A DNA stretch of 64,000 nt from Escallonia rubra (GCA_033065855.1 JAVXUO010000968.1:40001-104000), one strand, 5' to 3'; shown: positions 1 through 11,996, counted from the stretch's first letter. Made by a program: numbers and translations. Notes: a model not told the origin generated them from the sequence alone.

Positions 1-240
1 AGGGGACGCCGGTTGGTGCCACGTGGCCTCGCCCGCGCCTGCCACGTGGCCCAACTGCGTGAAGGGACGCCGGTTGCTGCCGCGTGGCCTCCACGCGCCT
101 GCCACGTGGCCCCACGCGGGAAGGTGCGCCGGTTGGTACGATGGCGGTGCCACGTGGCCTCCTCCGCGCCTGCCACGTGGCCCAACCGCGTGAAGGGGCC
201 CCGCGGGTTGCCCTCTCCTTCTGCCACGTGGCGACCCTCC
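1..240. repeat. G-box (GCCACGTGGC) minisatellite, left tip
   Basis: GC-rich imperfect repeats with six CACGTG cores, most within the perfect palindrome GCCACGTGGC, separated by GCCGGTTG-type spacers. CACGTG is the plant G-box, a bZIP/bHLH site. Here it may also be a transposase or host-factor binding cluster (inference). Confidence 0.85.
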
Positions 241-383
241 CCCACGCGCCTGATGCTCCCCGTGACTCTGTCCTTCCCTCCCCGTGACTGTCCTTCCTTT
301 TGCAGAGTCTTTTTTTTCTGCCACCACTCACGAGTTTTTTCTGCAGAGACCCTCTTTTCTCTTCTCTCTTCCTTTTTCTTCTC

Positions 384-540
384 TATTTATAATCCCCTCC
401 CCCCGACCATTCTTCTCCACATTTCTGCTCTGCTCCGCACTTTTTCTCCACAAACCAAAAAATTTTAGCGCTAGAAGAAGATCGGTGGATAATCGCTGAA
501 GATCGGTAGATTTTTCTTCAAATACATCAAGTCACAACAA
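384..540 (+). promoter_or_regulatory. TIR promoter, leader exon and splice donor for the PMD-Ulp1 gene
   Basis: TATTTATAAT at 384-393 is a TATA box. It is followed by a pyrimidine-rich leader and a strong donor, AACAA|GTAAGT, with the exon ending at 540. The next plausible acceptor in front of the coding start is TTGTTCTTATAG, ending at 3392, two bases before the ATG. This predicts a 2.85-kb leader intron containing the whole 322-bp array. Transcription start is inferred near 410-420. Confidence 0.6.
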
Positions 541-653
541 GTAAGTATTTTGAATTTCCTTATAATTCAATGTTAGGTTTATACAAATCAGCGTATTACA
601 CTTAGCGTATTACATTTATAGCGATTCAAAATAGCGTATTACATTACATTTAT

Positions 654-2585
654 AGACAGCTTTTTCACGGATTTATAAAAAATAGCTAGAGCGAGATTTT
701 GCCAAAGTACAAAAAAGAGACCCTAGTTATTCTGAAAGGATCTGTATCAGGTAAAAATTTCAGATTTTTCCAAGCACTGTAGAGGGGCTAACTGCTACGG
801 GGAACCGTGTACCTTCGCAGTCTAATTTAAAATACCAAGCTAGCGCGATTTCGCGCGAAACTTTTACGAGAACCCTAGGATGTTGGGAAGTTCCATTCCC
901 CAGGATTTCGCGCCATTCCGGAGCCGTTTGCTATTTTTTTGCCCGAACGGCCCTTTCAGCGCTCGCCCTTTAATTAGACAGCTTTTTCACGGATTTATAA
1001 AAAATAGCTAGAGCGTGATTTGGCCAAAGTGAAAAACAGGGACCCTAGTTATTCTGAAAGGATCTGTATCATGTAAAAATTTCAGATTTTTCCAAGGACT
1101 GTAGAGGGGCTAACTGATACGGGGAACCGTGTACCTTCGCAATCTAATTTAAAATACCAAGCTAGCGCGATTTCGCGCGAAACTTTTACGAGAACCCTAG
1201 GATGTTGGGAAGTTCCATTCCCCAGGATTTCGCGCCATTCCGGAGCCGTTTGCTATTTTTTTGCCCGAACGGCCCTTTCAGCGCTCGCCCTTTAATTAGA
1301 CAGCTTTTTCACGGATTTATAAAAAATAGCTAGAGCGTGATTTGGCCAAAGTGCAAAACAGGGACCCTAGTTATTCTGAAAGCATCTGTATCAGGTAAAA
1401 ATTTCAGATTTTTCCAAGGACTGTAGAGGGGCTAACTGATACGGGGAACCGTGTACCTTCGCAGTCTAATTTAAAATACCAAGCTAGCGCGATTTCGCGC
1501 GAAACTTTTACGAGAATCCTAGGATGTTGGGAAGTTCCATTCCCCAGGATTTCGCGCCATTCCGGAGCCGTTTGCTATTTTTTTGCCCGAACGGCCCTTT
1601 CAGCGCTCGCCCTTTAATTAGACAGCTTTTTCACGGATTTATAAAAAATAGCTAGAGCGTGATTTGGCCAAAGTGCAAAACAGGGACCCTAGTTATTCTG
1701 AAAGGATCTGTATCATGTAAAAATTTCAGATTTTTCCAAGGACTGTAGAGGGGCTAACTGATACGGGGAACCGTGTACCTTCGCAGTCTAATTTAAAATA
1801 CCAAGCTAGCGCGATTTCGCGCGAAACTTTTACGAGAACCCTAGGATGTTGGGAAGTTCCATTCCCCAGGATTTCGAGCCATTCCGGAGCCGTTTGCTAT
1901 TTTTTTGCCCGAACGGCCCTTTCAGCGCTCGCCCTTTAATTAGACAGCTTTTTCACGGATTTATAAAAAATAGCTAGAGCGTGATTTGGCCAAAGTGCAA
2001 AACAGGGACCCTAGTTATTCTGAAAGCATCTGTATCAGGTAAAAATTTCAGATTTTTCCAAGCACTGTAGGGGGGCTAACTGCTACGGGGAACTGTGTAC
2101 CTTCGCAGTCTAATTTAAAATACCAAGCTAGCGCGATTTCGCGCGAAAATTTTACGAGAACCCTAGGATGTTGGGAAGTTCCATTCCCCAGGATTTCGCG
2201 CCATTCCGGAGCCGTTTGCTATTTTTTTGCCCGAACGGCCCTTTCAGCGCTCGCCCTTTAATTAGACAGCTTTTTCACGGATTTATAAAAAATAGCTAGA
2301 GCGTGATTTGGCCAAAGTGCAAAACAGGGACCCTAGTTATTCTGAAAGCATCTATATCAGGTAAAAATTTCAGATTTTTCCAAGCACTGTAGAGGGGCTA
2401 ACTGCTACGGGGAACCGTGTACCTTCGCAGTCTAATTTAAAATACCAAGCTAGCGCGATTTCGCGCGAAACTTTTACGAGAACCCTAGGATTTTGGGAAG
2501 TTCCATTCCCCAGGATTTCGCGCCATTCCGGAGCCGTTTGCTATTTTTTTGCCCGAACGGCCCTTTCAGCGCTCGCCCCGGACAC
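654..2585 (+). repeat. 322-bp tandem repeat array, six units (left arm)
   Basis: Units begin with AGACAGCTTTTTCACGG at 654, 976, 1298, 1620, 1942 and 2264, exactly 322 bp apart. They differ by only a few substitutions. Each contains a GCGCGATTTCGCGCG palindrome and an ATTTCAGATTTTTCCAAG segment. The array lies inside the inferred leader intron of the PMD-Ulp1 gene. Confidence 0.95.
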
Positions 2586-3394
2586 CGGTTCGCGATTTTT
2601 GCGCGAAAAATCCGTAAAGTACTTTTTAGGCCAATGATGAACTCACGAAGCGTAAAGTAGAATTTCGAGGCACCTTTGAGATTTTTCCTGATGCCAGGGG
2701 CATTTCGGTAATTTGCCACCCCGCGAGGGGTGTTTCGGTGTTTTTCCCGCGCCAAGTTTTTAATTACACAGTTTTAGTCCAGGAATGTAATCACAGAAAC
2801 TGAAATGTTGTTTTGAAGCTGGTTCGGGGGCGTTGGGGTGATAGTGAACCCCCGGGGGCATTTCGGTAATTTGCCGCTCATCGGTGACTATTTTGCTAGG
2901 AAGGATCCAGCCTCATGATACATGCTTTAAAATAACTTTTAGTTCGGCAAAGGGTGTCAGACACCCGAAAACTTTTATTGCCCCGGGTGAATTCAGGAAC
3001 TTGTGACGCACCGGCGATGACTGCCAGGGGGTATTTTGCACAAGTAGCGGGTGTTTTGGTAACTTTCCCCCTTTAAAATTTTTCCTGATATATTGGGTAT
3101 ATAATTGACGTAATACATTTAAAAACTTGACTTCAAAGCGGTTTTGAGGTCTTGGGGGTGTAGGGGCCGTCGGGGGGTATATTGCTATATAACCACGTTG
3201 GCGCTACATTCAGTGAGAACTGGCGTAATTAACCGTTCGGAGTGGTGGGAAGTGAGGATTTGTTTTAATACATTTAAATAATGACTATTGCTAATGTGTT
3301 GGTAAGCTAGGTTAAACATCCAGATATGTTGGTTTGGAATGTAAATATTATAACCTGATATGTTGGTTTACGATTATATTTTGTTCTTATAGAT

Positions 3395-6367
3395 ATGGAT
3401 TTCAACTCCGGACCTCATGATACATCAATCCTATACGATGACGATGACCACGTCGCGAGGCACGTATTTGACGGTGTCGATAGGGGTGTTTTGGAAACAA
3501 TTCAAACCACAAGAGGAATTGAAGAGTGGGTACTAAACGAGGAACAAAAAGCCCTTATACACGGTCAAAATTTAAGCCTGTTCACCGATTGCGGGAAATG
3601 GTATCGCCACGACGATTGCCTTATATCCGCTCTAGTTGAACGATGGAGGAGCGAGACGAACTCATTTCATTTCCGGTTTGGTGAAATGACTGTTACGTTA
3701 GAGGACGTCGGATATATACTTGGAATCCCATGTCACGGCAAACCCGTTACTCTGAGCGTGCCGTCTGCATCCGTAGCGAATATGGCTAGGCATTATTTTC
3801 CGGGAATTCCAAGGGCAGCTCTTACAACAAACGGCGTCAAGCTTAAATGGCTGAGAGAGCAGTATGGCGTGCTACCGGATGAATACACTCGTCAGGATTT
3901 CGTGACGTATACGAGGGCATACCTTCTGTATATTATTGGAGCCATATTACTTCCGACGCATTCGAAAAACACGGTGCATCCGAGGTATATGGTGTTATTG
4001 GAGGATCTTGACGAGGTATACTCGTACTCGTGGGGTTCAGCTGTCCTTGCGCACCTATATCGAGCACTGCATAAGGCTACGAGATTCGGTGCCAAGTCCA
4101 TTGCCGCCTGCCTGACTCTATTACAGGTATGAGCATTTATTTTCTTATTCGGATCCTTAGTCAATATATTCGGGATTCATTACTAATTCCATATAATGTT
4201 TGCGTTCACAGGTTTGGTCTTACGAGAGGCTACCCACGGGTCGTCCACAACCGTTGGTAGATTCCGATGAGACGTGGCCTAGGGTGTGGGCCTGGGGGCC
4301 TCCGACCAACCGGAGGAGGAGACGGGTAGACCCTCACAACCATCTACAGTTCTATCGGGGGGAACTAGAGATGCTGGATGCATACCAGGTGGCGTGGCAG
4401 CCATATGACAAGGTGATGCATCTGTTGGATGAGTTGTGGTGGCAACTTCCGGTGTCGTACGTGCTTGCAGGTTTGGTTCGGGTGCCGCTGATTCACTTCG
4501 AAGAATGTGAGTTTCAGATGCCCGATCGAGTTATGAAGCAAGCTGGCTGTCCACAAGGGATTCCGAAACCCGCTGTAGACATGCGGCCATACAGGGGTGG
4601 TCGAGGGCCGAACTTCGAGGTGGCTAATGCCTTGACTGTGTTGGGTGACGAGGTGCAACAATGGAATACCTGGCAGGAAACGTATGACAGCCTTGTATCG
4701 ATGAAGCACGACGGCACCAGTACTGAGGACTACTTACAGTGGTTTCTCAGGGTGACGCGCACGCGGGTGACTCGCCCTGCCCCAGTGAGGACCAAATCGT
4801 ATGCGCCCCGTGAGGTCTATGACCAGTTCTGGGCATTGGCCATTGTAAGTCATGCTAGTGTTGTTTGATAATTTATTTGCACACGCGTATCGACCATCAA
4901 ATGAAATGATTTGCCATATTTTCTATGCATGTTTGTTAGGTTGACCAGGCCACTGACGTTTTCAAGCAGCTGGAGTCGTTTGACTGGTTTGTCGCGCAGG
5001 CTCCTGACAATATTAAGAGGTCCATTGAGAGGTACAAGACTGATGTTCAAAACTTTAGTCTTGCGTACCGGGGTTACCAAGGGGAGCCGTCTAGTCGCCC
5101 TCCTCCTGACGCGTACGACTATCAGCCTCAGAGTCAGGTGTGGGAGCCGTCTAGTCGCCCTCCTCCTGACGCGTACGACTACCGAACTTCCAGTCAGGTG
5201 TGGGAGCTGTCTAGTCGCCCTCCTCCTGACGCGTACGACTACGGAACTTCCAGTCAGGTGTGGGAGCCGTCTAGTCGCCCTCCTCCTGACGCATACGACT
5301 ACCGAACTTCCAGTCAGGTATGGGAGCCGTCTAGTCGCCCTCCTCCTGACGCGTACGACTACGGAACTTCCAGTCAGGTGTGGGAGCCGTATAGTCGCCC
5401 TCCTCCTGACGCATACGACTCTCTGTGCCAGAGTCAGGTTCCCCAAGTAGGAATCCATGCCTCGCGCCCAAGTTTCCGGTCGAACAAAGGACAAGCGACG
5501 AAGCCATTGAGGCCGGAGAAGATGGCTTGGATCGACCGGCACTACTTCGGGCATGAGCCTGTCAGTGCAACAGACTTCCCTCTTGGGACAGGACTAGGTC
5601 ATTCGGATATCAGAATGTTGGCGCCGGAGACAGATCTTTCAAATTTTGTCATCAACGCTTATATAGATCTGCTCCGGATTAGAGAGCATAAATTTAACCG
5701 TTCTGAATACTGTAAGCTTAACATGTATCCCACTCATTTTGTGGAATTAGCAATCCGGGAATTCCATCAATGGAAGCAATGGGGCAACTGGAGTAATTGG
5801 AAACCAGGTCGTAACATGTTATGCATGATGAACGCAGAGTATCAATGTCCCGCTGCTGATGCGAACCTTATCATGATACCTTGTCTTCATGGGCACCACT
5901 GGTTCCTATTAGTTCTCCATCCAGCGTTCAGAACGGTTCACATATACGATAGCCTAAGGGAGGACGAGCCCGGACAGCTGCTGGCACAGATGTACGACGA
6001 CTACATCACTTTAGTGGTTAGTTTTTATTTTTTGACCTTGGCTCATAGTATATTGTTGTTGTTTCATAGGCTTGATTCGCGATTTTATTGTTGGATGCAG
6101 ACTACTGTCCTCTCGATAGCGTGCGGACGGCCACGGGGGGAGCCTTGGACGGTCGTGATGATAAAGGACCGACCAAAGCAATATAACGGTAACGATTGCG
6201 GGATTTACGTCCTCAAGTACATGGACTACATTGCTCGATCGGAAGTGCTCAAACACTCCTCGTGGACCCGGAAGGATGCCTTGACGTTTAGGTATAGGAT
6301 AGCCTGGGAACTGAAAAAGAATGAAGCCAGACGACTTCATTACCATTATCCTGACGTGTGTGGCTAG
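3395..6367 (+). CDS. Plant mobile domain (PMD)-Ulp1/C48 cysteine protease fusion of the MuDR-like element
   Basis: Model: exons 3395-4126, 4212-4844, 4940-6016 and 6101-6367. All introns are GT-AG and phase 0, giving 902 aa. Residues 1 to about 455 resemble the plant mobile domain (MAIN/MAIL family): a WYRHDDCLISALVERW segment, then F-GEMTVTLEDVGYILG. Exon 3 opens with about 45 residues, followed by six 20-residue repeats. The C-terminus is a Ulp1-like C48 peptidase with the expected His-Asp-Cys set: H775 in HHW, D792 in YDS and C847 in NDCG. Members of this fold cleave SUMO or related conjugates, but the substrate of transposon copies is unknown. It occupies the second-gene position of a MuDR-like element. 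A role in excision, integration or anti-silencing is inference. The start is the first ATG after the leader acceptor. Confidence 0.85.
5079..5438 (+). repeat. 60-bp in-frame coding repeat, six units
   Basis: Period-60 repeat inside exon 3 of the PMD-Ulp1 gene. It encodes six copies of about 20 residues with a core of SSRPPPDAYDY flanked by SQVWEP. Units differ by few bases. It forms a Pro/Tyr-rich hinge between the mobile domain and the protease. Confidence 0.95.
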
Positions 6368-6419
6368 ATGATGTGATGTTACGACAAACTGTACCAAAAA
6401 GAAATGTACATAAATTTTC

Positions 6420-7230
6420 GCATGCTATGAATTTGGCGCTAAAATGTGCGCGAATATACATTTCATATGACGCATTCGAAAAAATAACGTGTCTCGTTGT
6501 TCGCCGAAATACATAAGAATGGGATAACTAGCGCGCCTCATGTGCAATGAGCGGAAAAAAAAGTGAGAAAAAAATTTACAAGATTTTTCGAGCGTTATGA
6601 ATTGGCCCCTAAAGTGTGCCCGAATAGGCCCTTCATAGGAAAACCGAAAAAATAACGTGTCTCGTTTTTCGCCGAAATACATAAGAATGGGATAACTAGC
6701 GCGCCTCATGTGCAATGAGCGGAAAAAAAGTGAGGAAAAAATTTACAAGATTTTTCGAGCGTTATGAATTGGCCCCTAAAGTGTGCCCGAATAGGCCATT
6801 CATAGGAAAACCGAAAAAATAACGTGTCTCGTTTTTCGCCGAAATACATAAGAATGGGATAACTAGCGCGCCTCATGTGCAATGAGCGGAAAAAAAGTGA
6901 GGAAAAAATTTACAAGATTTTTCGAGCGTTATGAATTGGCCCCTAAAGTGTGCCCGAATAGGCCCTTCATAGGAAAACCGAAAAAATAACGTGTCTCGTT
7001 TTTCGCCGAAATACATATTCCTAAGAGACGGACTTCCCGAGCGCCCCCAACCACTGTACAGTACAACAACCGTTCAATGTGCAATGAGCGGAAAAATCGC
7101 GACAAAAAAATTTACAAGATTTTTCGAAAGTTATGAAGTGGCCACTAAAGCGTGACTAAAGTGCAATGAACAAAACAAATAAAAAGATTTTTCAGGAACC
7201 TATGAATTGGGCGCTAAAGCGTGCACGAAT
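6420..7230. repeat. 167-bp tandem repeat between the two convergent transposon genes
   Basis: Near-identical units with ATGAATTGGCCCCTAAAG at 6597, 6764 and 6931 (167 bp apart), plus diverged copies near 6427, 7133 and 7201. The block sits exactly between the stop of the PMD-Ulp1 gene (6367) and the 3' end of the transposase (7349). It probably covers both 3' UTRs and polyadenylation regions. No stable open frame is present. Confidence 0.9.
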
Positions 7231-7348
7231 ATGCCATTCAAAAAATTTCAATAATCCACAAACCAAATCACAAATTAAAGATTCAACAAATCAAATCACA
7301 AATTTAAACATTAGAAAAGTTATTCGTTATACAACTGAAACATTAACC

Positions 7349-9640
7349 CTAACACTCTTCCTCCTCATCGTCCTCCTCGACCATACTTCCAGGTTCCATA
7401 CCTAACACTTTGTAATGGTTTCTCTTGTCATGATCAGTCATCTTATTACACAACGCACACTTTCGCAATTTTTTTTGACCCGTTGCTTTTTCAATCGGAT
7501 TCTTCATGCGGATTTCTCGTTTTCGCCCTTTTGTTTGAGAAATAATTGGATCAAAAATGTCGTCCTCCTCACCTTGCATGCTAGTGCCGTCAATGACTGG
7601 CTGTTTGGCTCGATTGAATCTACCGGCTGGAGTCGGTCGAGGGTCCCGGCTTTCTGGTAATGCCATCCTAAACTGTGCATGCTTAGCATGATCCCGTGCG
7701 GCTGCTTCAACTTGATAAGTGTACCCATCAAATGTTGACGCTGCATCCATCGATAAACCGTGCATGATGTTACAAAGATGATTATATCGCAGCGCCTCAG
7801 ATTCCCTGAAATCAACTGAAACACTGGGCACGTAAGGAATGTGACCGTGGACTCTATTGGCTTCCTTCGTCCACCGTTCCAAGATATACTGTGGAGGGAT
7901 TTGAGTTGCATTCTTGGCGCTCAAAACCCTCAACGCATGTCGACAAAGTATACCTTTATGCTCAAAGAGTTGACAGTTGCAATTTACCAACCCGGTGTCC
8001 ATACATTTAGCTACGGTAAAATGTCTTCTGTTCCTCGGAGCCGACGAAGAGCACGGATTGGCATAATTCGTCACATTTGTCAAAGCATAAACCTTGAGAT
8101 CTCTGGTGGAAAACTCGTGCAACTTTGTCATGCCATATTGATTCGACTTTAATAGTTCCTCTTGAAACTGTCGAAACATTTCCTTCGTATAGACTTGAGC
8201 CGCATGAGCCTCCAATGGTGAACGAAGTAGTATGGATCTTTCTTTGTAAACTGTAGCCGCGTCGGCTTCTCTCTCACGGTACAATTGCCTCTCAAGGGCT
8301 TTCTGCATCTCTAGTACAAACTCCGCTATACTTGAAGACTGGCCTACGTACCCATCGAAGAATGAATTCATAGCTTCGCTTCTCGATGTCGTAGTCATTC
8401 CGGCTGCAAAAAACTTCTTGGTGTAGGCACCGACCCACTGTGTCTTGATCTCATACAACGATTGTAACCATCCATGATTGTGCAAACCGTAGTCATCCAT
8501 TAACGTGGCCCACCTCTCCTCGAACACGTCTACCGTCAACGATTTCTTCACGCATGTATTAAAGTCAGTCTTGAATTCCGGATGCTTTGCATATACATTG
8601 TGAAGCCGTTCGGGATATTTGTTGCTTATGTGCCACGTGCACAGGCCATGGTGAGTATCTGGAAGGACCTTAGCGATTGCATTTTTCATTGCCAGATCTT
8701 GGTCGGTGATGATGGTCTTTGGAGGAATATGATACATTGCTTGAAGCCACGTTTCAAATAACCACGTAAATGACTCCTCCGTCTCATCCCTAAGCAGGGC
8801 AAAGCCAAACGAGATTGACTGATAGTGGTGGTTCACCCCGGTGAACGGAGCAAAAGGCATAGAGTACTTATTGGTGCGGTATGTGGTGTCAAACGTCACA
8901 ACATCCCCAAAATTTTGGTAAGCAGCTCTAGAACGGGGGTCCACCCAAAATATAGTACTAATGCGGCCCTCATCATCCACTTGGAGACTGTAGAAAAATC
9001 CAGAATTCTCACTCTGAAGGCACCTGAAGATATCAAGTGTAGCTTGAGAATCGATCTGACCGAAAGACTCTCTCCTCTGAGCACGGAGTTCATTTCGAAG
9101 GTCAACGTCGTTGAAAGTCAACTTGTCAATCCCCCCAGCCTGGCTTGAGAAAACCCCCATCATCTTAGAAGGTGATATTTTAGCGTCGGCCATTGTTGAA
9201 ATCAGTTGTCTGTGTGCCGCGCTTATTTCTCGGTGTTGATGAATTTGACCAATCATACTGAGGGTGCAAAACTGATGATTATGGCTCAACTCCACACCCG
9301 TCAAAACCCAATGGTTTTCATTTTTCCGGTGTACTGCATACACATGGGCTTTGCAGCCGGTACCCGGAAATGTGTCCCGTTTTCTTTGTCTTGTTGTCCC
9401 TTCGTCACTGATCTGAACGACGGGGGGTACATACGGTGCTCCTCTATGACACTCAAATAACCTTGCACCAATTTGATCGGTATTCACCCGTTTTCTAGTC
9501 GTCCTAGTTCTAATACCGAAACCCATCGTTTTCGAATATGCTCTATAGTATGCTTCGACTTCGTCCAGTGTTTGGAAAATTTGACCCAAGTAAGGTGGAT
9601 CAGAACCTTCACAAAAAATATTTCCTCCAGTTGCATCCAT
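7349..9640 (-). CDS. FAR1/MULE-type transposase (mudrA-like)
   Basis: Single uninterrupted 763-aa frame. Residues about 25-125 form a FAR1/WRKY-GCM1-like DNA-binding zinc finger (AYYRAYSKTMGFGIRTR, later ELSHNHQF). Residues about 245-345 match the MULE transposase core: D251 in VTFDTTYR, D313 in TDQD, and CTWH at 334-337. A conserved SRSEAMNSFFDGY stretch around 420-431 may supply the third acidic residue (E422). A SWIM zinc finger, CNC then CRH, lies at 554-568. A short Cys/His motif and an acidic tail end the protein. It would bind the terminal repeats and catalyse cut-and-paste transposition. It is transcribed toward the PMD-Ulp1 gene from the right-arm promoter. No disruption was seen, so it may be functional. 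Confidence 0.93.
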   Translation of the reverse strand: MDATGGNIFCEGSDPPYLGQIFQTLDEVEAYYRAYSKTMGFGIRTRTTRKRVNTDQIGARLFECHRGAPYVPPVVQISDEGTTRQRKRDTFPGTGCKAHVYAVHRKNENHWVLTGVELSHNHQFCTLSMIGQIHQHREISAAHRQLISTMADAKISPSKMMGVFSSQAGGIDKLTFNDVDLRNELRAQRRESFGQIDSQATLDIFRCLQSENSGFFYSLQVDDEGRISTIFWVDPRSRAAYQNFGDVVTFDTTYRTNKYSMPFAPFTGVNHHYQSISFGFALLRDETEESFTWLFETWLQAMYHIPPKTIITDQDLAMKNAIAKVLPDTHHGLCTWHISNKYPERLHNVYAKHPEFKTDFNTCVKKSLTVDVFEERWATLMDDYGLHNHGWLQSLYEIKTQWVGAYTKKFFAAGMTTTSRSEAMNSFFDGYVGQSSSIAEFVLEMQKALERQLYREREADAATVYKERSILLRSPLEAHAAQVYTKEMFRQFQEELLKSNQYGMTKLHEFSTRDLKVYALTNVTNYANPCSSSAPRNRRHFTVAKCMDTGLVNCNCQLFEHKGILCRHALRVLSAKNATQIPPQYILERWTKEANRVHGHIPYVPSVSVDFRESEALRYNHLCNIMHGLSMDAASTFDGYTYQVEAAARDHAKHAQFRMALPESRDPRPTPAGRFNRAKQPVIDGTSMQGEEDDIFDPIISQTKGRKREIRMKNPIEKATGQKKLRKCALCNKMTDHDKRNHYKVLGMEPGSMVEEDDEEEEC

Positions 9641-9759
9641 ATTTATACTGAAATCTAAAAAATAAAAACCAATACGATTATCAACAAGTCATAGAATTAA
9701 ATAAAAGAAGAATAAAAATTATTTAAACGTAATTGCTTAAGCTGATTTGTATAATGTAA

Positions 9760-10163
9760 AATTATCAAAATAGCCCCCGACGGGGGCAAATTAGCAAAAT
9801 GCCCCCGAGAAGTTCATTATCACCCTAACGTCCCAAATCAGCTTGAAAACAACCTTTTAGGTGCTTTGCTTACATTTATGTACTAAGAAGTCCTTTAAAA
9901 AACTTAACGCTGTAAAATTACGAAAATACCCCCCTCGGGGCTGCGAATTACCGGAAAATGCCCCCTGGCATCAAAAAATCGTTCCGAGTGCTTTGAAACG
10001 GCATTTTAAGCTTCCTGAATTCATCCGGGACAAAATAAGTTTTCGGGTGTCTGACACCCTTTGATGAACTAAAAGTTATTTTAAGGTATGGCCCTTTAAG
10101 CTGGAGCCTTCCTAACAAAATAGCCCCCGATGAGCGGCAAATTACCGAAATGCCCCAGGGGGT
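9760..10163. repeat. Diverged extra copy of inner terminal-repeat sequence
   Basis: Contains the same succession as about 10500-10750 (GGGTGTCTGACACCCTTTG, AACTAAAAGTTATTTTAAGG, GCGGCAAATTACCGAAATGC, CAGCTT-AAAACAAC) in degenerate form. It is an older direct duplication of the inner arm, present only on the transposase side. Confidence 0.65.
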
Positions 10164-10917
10164 AACCAACATGTCTGGATCTTTAACCTAGCTTACCAAC
10201 ACATTAGCAATATTCATTATTTCAATGTATTAAAACAAATCCTCACTTCCCACCACTCCGAACGGTTAATTACGCTAGTTCTCACTGAATTTAGCGCCAA
10301 CGTGGTTATATAGCAATATACCCCCCGATGGCCCCTACACCCCCAAGACCTCAAAACCGCTTTGAAGTCAAGTTTTTAAATGTATTACGTCAATTATATA
10401 CCCAATATATCAGGAAAAATTTTAAAGGGGGAAAGTTACCAAAACACCCGCCGCTACTTGTGCAAAATACCCCCTGGCAGTCATCGCCGGTGCGTCACAA
10501 GTTCCTGAATTCACCCGGGACAATAAAAGTTTTCGGGTGTCTGACACCCTTTGCTGAACTAAAAGTTATTTTAAGGCATGTATCATGAGGCTGGATCCTT
10601 CCTAGCAAAATAGTCACCGATGAGCGGCAAATTACCGAAATGCCCCCGGGGGTTCACTATCACCCCAAACGCCCCCCAACCAGCTTCAAAACAACATTTC
10701 AGGTTCTGTGATTACATTCCTGGACTAAAATTGTGTAATTAAAAACTTGGCGCGGGAAAATTACCGAAACACCCCTCGCGGGGTGGCAAATTACCGAAAT
10801 GCCCCTGGCATCAGGAAAAATTCTCAAAGGTGCCTCGAAATGCTACTTTACGCTTCGTGAGTTCATCATTGGCCTAAAAAGTACTTTACGGATTTTTCGC
10901 GCAAAAATCGCGAACCG

Positions 10918-11883
10918 GTTTTCGGGGCGAGCGCTGAAAGGGCCATTCGGGCAAAAAAATAGCAAACGGCTCCGGAATGGCGCGAAATCCTGGGGAATGG
11001 AACTTCCCAACATCCTAGGGTTCTCGTAAAATTTTCGCGCGAAATCGCGCTAGCTTGGTATTTTAAATTAGACTGCGAAGGTACACGGTTCCCCGTATCA
11101 GTTAGCCCCTCTACAGTCCTTGGAAAAATCTGAAATTTTTACATGATACAGATCCTTTCAGAATAACTAGGGTCCCTGTTTTGCACTTTGGCCAAATCAC
11201 GATCTAGCTATTTTTTATAAATCCGTGAAAAAGCTGTCTAATTAAAGGGCGAGCGCTGAAAGGGCCGTTCGGGAAAAAAAATAGCAAACGGCTCCGGAAT
11301 GGCGCGAAATCCTGGGGAATGGAACTTCCCAACATCCTAGGGTTCTCGTAAAAGTTTCGCGCGAAATCGCGCTAGCTTGGTATTTTAAATTAGACTGCGA
11401 AGGTACACGGTTCCCCGTAGCAGTTAGCCCCTCTACAGTGCTTGGAAAAATCTGAAATTTTTACCTGATACAGATGCTTTCAGAATAACTAGGGTCCCTG
11501 TTTTGTACTTTGGCCAAATCACGCTCTAGCTATTTTTTATAAATCCGTGAAAAAGCTGTCTAATTAAAGGGCGAGCGCTGAAAGGGCCGTTCGGGCAAAA
11601 AAATAGCAAACGGCTCCGGAATGGCGCGAAATCCTGGGGAATGGAACTTCCCAACATCCTAGGGTTCTCGTAAAAGTTTCGCGCGAAATCGCGCTAGCTT
11701 GGTATTTTAAATTAGACTGCGAAGGTACACGGTTCCCCGTAGCAGTTAGCCCCTCTACAGTGCTTGGAAAAATCTGAAATTTTTACCTGATACAGATCCT
11801 TTCAGAATAACTAGGGTCTCTTTTTTGTACTTTGGCAAAATCTCGCTCTAGCTATTTTTTATAAATCCGTGAAAAAGCTGTCT
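10918..11883 (-). repeat. 322-bp tandem repeat array, three units (right arm)
   Basis: The inverse motif GCTGTCT occurs at 11233, 11555 and 11877, again 322 bp apart. Same unit as the left array, half the copy number. It lies inside the inferred leader intron of the transposase gene. Confidence 0.95.
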
Positions 11884-11996
11884 ATAAATGTAATGTAATA
11901 CGCTATTTTGAATCGCTATAAATGTAATACGCTAAGTGTAATACGCTGATTTGTATAAACCTAACATTGAATTATAAGGAAATTCAAAATACTTAC

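Larger units (their letters stand above)
1..3335 (+). repeat. Left terminal inverted repeat (window-truncated)
   Basis: Pairs with 10164-12540 on the opposite strand. From outside in it holds a GC-rich G-box minisatellite (1-240), a promoter/leader segment (about 290-540), an AT-rich spacer (541-653), six 322-bp tandem units (654-2585) and a 750-bp inner segment with repeated GGGGGCATTTCGGTAATTTG-like motifs. The inner limit is near 3335, where a GGTTAAACATCCAGATATGT-like segment matches the right arm. Confidence 0.9.

Noticed and set aside
4850..5554. Long minus-strand ORF with Arg/Leu-rich repeats
   Set aside because: Antisense shadow of the 60-bp coding repeat in PMD-Ulp1 exon 3; the plus frame has the recognisable domains.
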